Of a DNA stretch of 64,000 bases, positions 58,010 to 64,000 are shown piece after piece (position 1 is the stretch's first letter; each line of letters starts with the position of its first letter). The position numbers were made by a program, and so were the translations under genes. The notes below the pieces were generated by a model. That model was not told the origin of the DNA and searched no databases. It saw only the letters and a list, made by a program, of their open reading frames with translations. This DNA comes from Thiomicrorhabdus aquaedulcis. Its GTDB lineage: Bacteria > Pseudomonadota > Gammaproteobacteria > Thiomicrospirales > Thiomicrospiraceae. Location: assembly GCF_004001325.1 (NCBI RefSeq), contig NZ_AP018722.1:1364001-1428000 (forward strand), in the 5' to 3' direction.

Positions 58010-59484
58010 CTACCCTAAAAACGCCAAAATGGCTTCTTCAATTTGGGTCTTTTCAACTACACCATCTTGAGTAATCGGTTTTTGCAAGACCGCTTTAATT
58101 TGTGCCGGAATGGGCACATTGGCTTTTTGCGCAATTACGTTCAACGCCGCCACATCACCTTCCACTGTTTGACCGGTAAGGGCTTTGGCAATCACGGGTG
58201 AAAACTTTGTCCATTCTGCGGTGGAGTAAACAATGGTTTTTAAGGCTTTATTGTCGCGCCCAGTGTCGTACACTTTAAAGCAGGTGGCGGTGTGCGGATC
58301 CATTAAATAACCGTGGTCAAAGGCGGTTTTCATGTACGCGCTGCCTTCTTCATCGGTGCAAAAATCGGCGGCAAACAGATTTTGAATAACGGCCAGTTCC
58401 TCTGGGTTTAAAGCGTAAAACTTGTCGTTGTCTAACTGAAGCATTAACGCTTTGGTGCGCGCGGCACCAAACAAATCAAACAAAATCCGTTCAATATTAG
58501 ACGATTTTAAAATATCCATGGCCGGTGACGACGTGGGAATAACCGGAGTATCGCGTAAATCGTAATGCCCGGTGGTTATAAACTGGGTAAGCACGTTGTT
58601 GTTGTTGGACGCGATAAGAATTTTTGCACTGGCAAGCCCATTTTCATGGCGTAATAGCCGCCTAGTGCGTTACCAAAGTTGCCACTGGGTACGTTTAAAT
58701 AGATTTTTTCGCCCAAGGTAATCGCGCCCTGGCGTATCAACTCTAAATAACTGTGAATGTGGTAAATGGTTTGAAAAATAATGCGCCCAAAGTTAACCGA
58801 GTTGGCTGCCGACAACGAGATGCCATGTTCCATTAATTTGGCTTTAAACTTGTCCGACACCAATAAACGTTTAAGCGCGCTTTGTGCGTCGTCAAAATCG
58901 CCTTTAATACCAATAACTTTTAAGTTGGCCGCGTCTTCGGTCACCATTTGCAAACGCTGCACGTCCGATGTTCCGCCTTGCGGATACAAGCACGCCACCA
59001 TGACGTTTTCTTTGTTTCTAAACGTGTCTAACGCCGCAGGTCCGGTGTCGCCACTGGTGGCCGCTAAAATTAAGTACTTTTCGTTGCGCTGTTTGGCAAT
59101 GGCCGACAACACAGTGCCAAACGGTTGCAACGCCATGTCTTTAAAGGCGCGCGTAGGACCGTGGTACAACTCGCTAACGTACAAATCGTCTAACACTTTA
59201 ACCACCGGAACGGGGTTGCTTGGGTCGTCAAACTGGTCGTACAGACTTAAAGCCTGGTCAATCACCGCGCTGTCAATGTCAATTTCAAAGGCGTCTAGCA
59301 CCGCGCGCGCCAATGTTTTGTAGTTGGATTGTAAATGGGCGGCTAAAAATTCTTGACCCAAATGCGGCAAGGTTTTGGGTGAGTAAATGCCACCAAACGA
59401 CGACATTGGACTTAAAATAACCGCCGAAAAAGGCAGTTCTAGCGGAAAATGGCAGTCGTTTCCACGCGTTTCGATAAAATTCAT
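58010..59484 (-). pseudogene. thrC: Threonine synthase, one frameshift
   Basis: PLP enzyme making threonine from O-phosphohomoserine. The first frame (59484-58576) has the PLP lysine in YHGPTRAFKDMALQ and SGDTGPAALDTF, then leaves frame after GLPVQK. One extra A in the minus-strand A5 run (58621-58625) restores GLPVQKILIASNNNNVLTQF and continues to 58010, giving 491 residues, full length for the long form. As the gene is needed for growth without threonine, the break is probably a sequencing error. It follows the mutase-like gene. Confidence 0.93.
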
Positions 59485-59558
59485 AGGGGTTCCATCGTGA
59501 TTAAATTAAACAAAATTAAAGTGCACAAATTATACTCAAAAGCCTTGCTATCGACAGC

Positions 59559-60680
59559 TTAAAATTGTTTTAACGACTTTTTTAGCCGCCAAAAACGCTT
59601 TAAGTGTTTGGGTTGCACATGATATTGACGGCCATCGCCCAACACCAACAACACCGATTGCAAACGCTGTTCACGTAAGCCGTTTAGTATGCCTTCTAAC
59701 CAATCTTGGTCTAACTGCTGCACCGCATCAATCCACTGCGCTTGGGTTAAATTGGCCAAGGAATCGCTTAACGCATCGTGATAAATTAAATGATGTTTTA
59801 TCGGCTCTGCATCACTGTTATTTATATTTTGAACTTGTGTGGCGTTTGACCAGGCCTGGTAGTTTGCCAAACTGGGTTTAGCGTGCGCTTGGCAGGCGCT
59901 TGCCAGTCCGTTTAAATACGGATTATGGCTCCAAATCGCGGCATCAGGTCGCAGTTTAAGCACACTCTGCCCCTCTACATTGTGCAATTGGCCTTCGCCC
60001 CACACCCAAATACTGTTAATTTCGGGGCGATTTTGTTCGCGCCGTGCTTCGTTAACTGGATGAGTGTAAAACAGCATTTGCACTTCATTCATTAACGGGT
60101 GCCAATAGCCCGCGGCGTTACCTTTGGGATAGCGTAAATTAACGCTTTGGTTTGCCGCGTCCATTAAGCTGGTCGTGGTAAGGTCAATGGGTTGCACCAT
60201 GCGCAAATACCAGCGCTGCGGCGCACCGTATTCCAGTTGCACCCCGTCTTGAGCAAAGTGCGCATTAAAACTGTTCATTAACGCCTGCGATTCGGCGGAC
60301 GTAATGGCCAAGTCCTCGGGCGGAATCAGCACCAAAGTATCGCGATCTGGCACCATTTGTGCCGGATCAACCCGCAACCAAAAGGCCTTGGCGTCAACGT
60401 TACCATCAAAGTTTGGAACATCGTAATGCGCGCTGATGGCCGCAAGTGGTAAATCGCTGTTTTGGTGAAACAAGTAATTGGCTTGTTTAAAAAAAGCCTG
60501 CTCATTAAACACTTTGGCGCTAAACACATCGGCTTTGGCGCACAAGGTTTGTAAATTGGGCAACTTAAGCTGGCTCCACGCGATACCGGCTTCTTTTAAA
60601 CGTAACGGATTCAGCAGGTCGGGAACCCACAGGGTCACAACCTGCTGTGGTATGGACGGTGTTGAATGGCTCGATGACAT
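59559..60680 (-). CDS. Phosphoglycerate mutase-like protein of unknown role
   Basis: 373 residues. It has the layout of a proteobacterial family annotated as phosphoglycerate mutase-like: VTLWVPDLLNP at the start, RWYLRM, WVWGEGQL, and a C-terminal half with LLVLGDGRQYHV. I see no clear set of alkaline-phosphatase metal ligands, so activity is doubtful. It lies between acnB and thrC on the same strand; family members are often near recJ or thrC. Confidence 0.6.
   Translation of the reverse strand: MSSSHSTPSIPQQVVTLWVPDLLNPLRLKEAGIAWSQLKLPNLQTLCAKADVFSAKVFNEQAFFKQANYLFHQNSDLPLAAISAHYDVPNFDGNVDAKAFWLRVDPAQMVPDRDTLVLIPPEDLAITSAESQALMNSFNAHFAQDGVQLEYGAPQRWYLRMVQPIDLTTTSLMDAANQSVNLRYPKGNAAGYWHPLMNEVQMLFYTHPVNEARREQNRPEINSIWVWGEGQLHNVEGQSVLKLRPDAAIWSHNPYLNGLASACQAHAKPSLANYQAWSNATQVQNINNSDAEPIKHHLIYHDALSDSLANLTQAQWIDAVQQLDQDWLEGILNGLREQRLQSVLLVLGDGRQYHVQPKHLKRFWRLKKSLKQF
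59849..59860. repeat. ACCAGGCCTGGT palindrome inside the mutase-like gene
   Basis: Perfect copy read as Y-Q-A-W-S on the minus strand. Confidence 0.95.
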
Positions 60681-60712
60681 ACTATTTGACCTATTTTTGA
60701 CTTATCTTGCCA

Positions 60713-60754
60713 TAAAAAAACACCCTAATCGATTAAACCGATTAGAGTGTTTAT
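60713..60754 (-). terminator. acnB terminator
   Basis: Arms AACACTCTAATCG/CGATTAGGGTGTT with one mismatch, followed by T7 on the minus strand. Confidence 0.9.
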
Positions 60755-60803
60755 TAGGGTGCTTATACCAACATGAACGGTTAAGCGTCGCGTTATGAAT
60801 TTA

Positions 60804-63377
60804 TTACGCGACTGCTACGCCTATGTCGGACAGTTTTTTGGGCGAAATCACTTCGTAATCGGCCATTTCATCAAATTGCAAATAACGGTATACGTCATCG
60901 CTCATGGTGTCCAGCATGGCAACCGCATCCATGTACTCTTTAATGGTCGGAATACGCCCTAACGCCGCGCACACCGCCGCCAATTCCGCCGAGCCTAAAT
61001 ACACATCGGCACCGTTGCCTAAACGATTGGGAAAGTTGCGGGTTGAGGTTGAAAACACCGTTGCGCCATCGGCCACACGCGCTTGGTTACCCATGCACAA
61101 TGAACAACCCGGCATTTCGGTGCGCGCGCCCACGCGACCGTAAATACTGTAATAGCCTTCTTCAATGAGTTGACGCTCGTCCATTTTAGTCGGCGGCGCA
61201 ATCCATAAACGCGTCGGCACATTGCCCATGGTTTCAAGCACCTTGCCAGCGGCACGATAGTGACCAATATTGGTCATACACGAGCCAATAAACACCTCAT
61301 CAATGTGCGCGCCCTGCACCTGCGACAATAACTTAACATCGTCAGGGTCATTGGGACACGCCACAATCGGCTCTTTAATGGTGTTTAAATCAATTTCTAT
61401 CACCGCCGCATAATCGGCATCGCTGTCGGCTTCTAGCAGCTGTGGATTATCAATCCACGCTTGCATTTCATCACGACGACGCAACAAAGTGCGCGCGTCT
61501 TGGTAACCGTTTTCGACCATCCAATTAATCAGCGCCATATTGGATTTTAAATATTCAATAATGGGCTCTTTAGCCAACTTAACCACGCAGCCGTTGGCCG
61601 AACGTTCGGCCGAGGCGTCGGATAATTCAAACGCTTGTTCGGCTTTTAAATGCTCTAAGCCTTCAATCTCTAACACTCGACCGTTAAAAATATTTTTCTT
61701 GCCCTTTTTCTCAACGGTTAATAGACCTTCTTGAATCGCTTGGTACGGAATAGCGTTGACCAAATCGCGCAAGGTAATCCCCGGTTGCATTTGGCCTTTA
61801 AAGCGCACCAGCACCGATTCGGGCATATTAAGCGGCATCACCCCCAAGGTGGCGCCAAAGGCCACCAGGCCTGATCCGGCTGGGAACGAAATACCAATTG
61901 GAAAACGGGTGTGCGAGTCGCCCCCTGTGCCTACCGTATCCGGCAACAATAAACGGTTTAGCCAAGAATGGATAACCCCATCGCCTGGACGCAACGCCAC
62001 CCCTCCGCGACTGGTCATAAAGTCGGGCAACGAGTGCTGTAAGGTAATGTCTACCGGCTTAGGGTACGCGGCGGTGTGGCAAAACGATTGCATCACCAAA
62101 TCGGCCGAAAAGCCTAGGCACGCCAACTCTTTCATCTCGTCGCGGGTCATCGCACCGGTGGTATCTTGCGAACCGACGGTGGACATATGCGGTTCGCAAT
62201 ACATGCCTGGACGCACGCCGGCGATGCCGCACGCTTTGCCCACCACTTTTTGCGCCAAAGTATAACCGTGTGCCGCCGCCGATTTATCAGCTGGGCGAAT
62301 AAACACCTCAGACGGAGCAAGTTTCATCGATTTACGTGCTTTATCGGTCAAACCACGGCCAATAATTAAGGGCACGCGTCCACCGGCACGCACTTCGTCG
62401 GCTAGGGTGTCGGGGGCGAGTTCAAACGTTGAAATGGTGTCGCCTGCTTCGTTGGTGATTTTGCCTAAATACGGATGAATGGTAATCACGTCGCCCATGC
62501 TCATGGCTTCGACATTGCACTCTATGGGTAAAGAACCCGAGTCTTCGGCGGTGTTAAAGAAAATCGGCGCAATAGTGCCGCCCAATACCACGCCGCCTTG
62601 GCGCTTGTTGGGTACAAAGGCAATGTCGTCGCCAAAAAACCACATGACCGAGTTCATGGCCGATTTACGCGAAGAACCGGTGCCTACCACATCACCCACG
62701 TAGGCGACAGGATGTCCTTTGGCTTTTAAACGCTCAATGGTGCCGTCCACGTCGTCAATGCGCGCGGCCAACATCTCTTTGGCGTGCAGTGGAATGTCTG
62801 GGCGTGACCATGCGGCGGTGGCCGGTGATAAATCGTCGGTGTTGGTTTCGCCGTCCACTTTAAACACGGTAACGGTAATGTGCTCTGGTAACTTGGGCTT
62901 GGCCAAAAACCATTGTGCATCGGCCCAAGACTGCACCACTTTTTGAGCAAAGGGATTGATTTTGGCTTTTTCGATCACATCATGGTACGCGTCGTACACC
63001 AATAAGGTTTTAGACAGAGCGACCACAGCGGCCTCGGCGACTTCGTTAATGGGGCTGTCCAACAGTTCAATTAACGGCAATACGTTGTAACCGCCCAGCA
63101 TGGTGCCTAACAAAAACGTGGCGTGTTCGGCTGAAATTAAATCGGTTTTAACCGTGCCTTTGGCCACATCGGCTAAAAAACTGGCTTTTACATAAGAGGC
63201 TTCGTCCACACCCGGTGGCACTCGATGGGTCAGTAGGTCGACAATAAACTGGGCTTCGCCAGCGGGAGGGTTTTTAATTAATTCCACCACTTGCGCCGTT
63301 TGTTTGGCGTCTAACGACAAAGGGGGAATGCCAAGCTCAGCTCGCTCGGCGACGTGTTGACGGTACGCATTTAACAT
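60804..63377 (-). CDS. acnB: Aconitate hydratase B
   Basis: 857-residue iron-sulfur enzyme of the citric acid cycle. HEAT-like N-terminal domain ([19 protein letters not shown]), swivel domain ([19 protein letters not shown]), and the cluster ligands in VIHSW...[25 protein letters not shown] and [13 protein letters not shown]. Full length. Single gene with its own terminator. Confidence 0.98.
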   Translation of the reverse strand: MLNAYRQHVAERAELGIPPLSLDAKQTAQVVELIKNPPAGEAQFIVDLLTHRVPPGVDEASYVKASFLADVAKGTVKTDLISAEHATFLLGTMLGGYNVLPLIELLDSPINEVAEAAVVALSKTLLVYDAYHDVIEKAKINPFAQKVVQSWADAQWFLAKPKLPEHITVTVFKVDGETNTDDLSPATAAWSRPDIPLHAKEMLAARIDDVDGTIERLKAKGHPVAYVGDVVGTGSSRKSAMNSVMWFFGDDIAFVPNKRQGGVVLGGTIAPIFFNTAEDSGSLPIECNVEAMSMGDVITIHPYLGKITNEAGDTISTFELAPDTLADEVRAGGRVPLIIGRGLTDKARKSMKLAPSEVFIRPADKSAAAHGYTLAQKVVGKACGIAGVRPGMYCEPHMSTVGSQDTTGAMTRDEMKELACLGFSADLVMQSFCHTAAYPKPVDITLQHSLPDFMTSRGGVALRPGDGVIHSWLNRLLLPDTVGTGGDSHTRFPIGISFPAGSGLVAFGATLGVMPLNMPESVLVRFKGQMQPGITLRDLVNAIPYQAIQEGLLTVEKKGKKNIFNGRVLEIEGLEHLKAEQAFELSDASAERSANGCVVKLAKEPIIEYLKSNMALINWMVENGYQDARTLLRRRDEMQAWIDNPQLLEADSDADYAAVIEIDLNTIKEPIVACPNDPDDVKLLSQVQGAHIDEVFIGSCMTNIGHYRAAGKVLETMGNVPTRLWIAPPTKMDERQLIEEGYYSIYGRVGARTEMPGCSLCMGNQARVADGATVFSTSTRNFPNRLGNGADVYLGSAELAAVCAALGRIPTIKEYMDAVAMLDTMSDDVYRYLQFDEMADYEVISPKKLSDIGVAVA

Positions 63378-63443
63378 AGACCTACTCCAAAACTTAATTC
63401 AAAACTTAAAATTTAAACTTAAAAAACTGCGATCTTTGCATCT

Positions 63444-63455
63444 GACCAGGCCTGG
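63444..63455. repeat. ACCAGGCCTGGT palindrome, intergenic
   Basis: Perfect copy between the acnB start and the end of the heme-protein gene. Confidence 0.95.
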
Positions 63456-63495
63456 TTAAACCAAAAAATTAGCAATATTTTAGCACAAGGCGGTT

Positions 63496-64000
63496 TTAGC
63501 GCCCATCTTGCCAGGTGTTTTCTGCGGACTTTTGACCCCTTAACGGCATAATCCACATTTGATACAGCGAGGTAAACAGCATAATAACCGCCGCCATACT
63601 GTACCCAAAGCCACCAATAATCACCAAATAGGCAAATCCTGGGTGCCATTTGGTGAGCCACCAAGAGGCAATGTCCACCAATAAAAACGCAAACGGCACA
63701 AAAATAAGCAACGCTTTTAACCACGGTTTAATGCCGCTGGCCATCGAAAAAATAAAGCCAATAAAAAAGAAAATAAACGCAATGCCAAACAGATGAATAT
63801 GCGACACGCGCGTTAACGCACTCAAGCTCGCACCTTGGTCAATGTGGGCGACCGTTTGCATGACTTTATAATCGGCCACGTTTGGCAGGCTGGCCATATT
63901 GGCATGACAGCTGGCGCACTTAGCGTCGACAATGGGTTTAATAATGGGCTGCCATTGGCTTTCGGGCGCACCTTCTCGCGCCCACTGGATTAAGGTAAAG
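63496..64000 (-). CDS. Membrane protein with c-type heme site, N-terminus off right edge
   Basis: The frame is open to the right edge. Upstream of the first in-window ATG (63897) it reads FTLIQWAREGAPESQWQPI, then AKCASCHANMASLPN, a CxxCH heme-c attachment site, so that ATG is not the start. After it come four membrane spans (HLFGIAFIFFFIGFIFSM and others) and a polar tail. Related proteins occur in betaproteobacteria and sulfur oxidisers. Role in electron transfer is inferred. Confidence 0.75.
   Translation of the reverse strand, partial: FTLIQWAREGAPESQWQPIIKPIVDAKCASCHANMASLPNVADYKVMQTVAHIDQGASLSALTRVSHIHLFGIAFIFFFIGFIFSMASGIKPWLKALLIFVPFAFLLVDIASWWLTKWHPGFAYLVIIGGFGYSMAAVIMLFTSLYQMWIMPLRGQKSAENTWQDGR

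Noticed and set aside
63419..63724. 101-codon minus-strand frame overlapping the heme protein
   Set aside because: Different frame from the CxxCH-bearing gene and no recognisable pattern.

Overview
The window is about 64 kb of a gammaproteobacterial chromosome with moderate GC content and dense coding. It carries mostly core genes (rpoN, relA, dksA, gltX, ligA, zipA, acnB, thrC, dusA, xseA/xseB). Gene content points to an autotrophic sulfur-oxidiser type of the Thiomicrospira/Hydrogenovibrio/Thiomicrorhabdus group: a CbbY-type phosphatase, a RelA with a degenerate hydrolase domain, and a membrane heme-c protein. That placement is inference from gene content, not from a search.

Layout. 0-5 kb: end of alr, nudF, a frameshifted small membrane gene, a twice-frameshifted MATE exporter, a YchJ-like gene, a 42-residue membrane peptide and a SPOR-domain protein. 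5-11 kb: a two-component pair (kinase broken by two frameshifts), a bicupin dioxygenase-like gene, rpoN and an unknown membrane protein. 11-14 kb: dusA-xseA-xseB, overlapping one another. 14.5-24 kb: a GH17-GT2 glucan synthase, then an envelope cluster made of an outer-membrane barrel, an RND/MMPL transporter, a LolA-like periplasmic protein and a Tat lipoprotein with MADRI repeats. 24-30 kb: relA and gnd-zwf-pgl. 30-31 kb: a tRNA array (Ala-Glu-Gly-Glu) with a MITE-like insertion downstream. 31-42 kb: gltX, an M61 protease, slyX, a CvfB-like gene, an rnm-yciO-M50-rluB block, yciB-yciI, a headless LexA-like peptidase, a short asparaginase and an EamA transporter. 42-50 kb: an outer-membrane protein, zipA-ligA-darP, an FGGY kinase, a HopJ-family gene, cbbY and dksA. 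50-64 kb: an APH/P-loop kinase fusion, a secreted protein, yqiA, a RecJ-like gene, a substrate-binding/PAS/GGDEF receptor overlapping a yeast-type cytosine deaminase, thrC (frameshifted), a mutase-like protein, acnB and the end of a heme-c membrane protein.

Two patterns cut across the genes. First, the 12-bp palindrome ACCAGGCCTGGT occurs 20 times without mismatch (I counted by eye), where chance predicts far less than one. It lies in intergenic DNA, in one terminator, and inside genes in three reading frames. It behaves like a highly iterated palindrome comparable in kind to cyanobacterial HIP1 or to DNA-uptake sequences. Second, five genes carry seven -1 frameshifts, each repaired by adding one base to an A/T homopolymer. 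This includes thrC, which a prototroph would need, so assembly error is likelier than decay. No CRISPR array, prophage or intact insertion sequence was seen.
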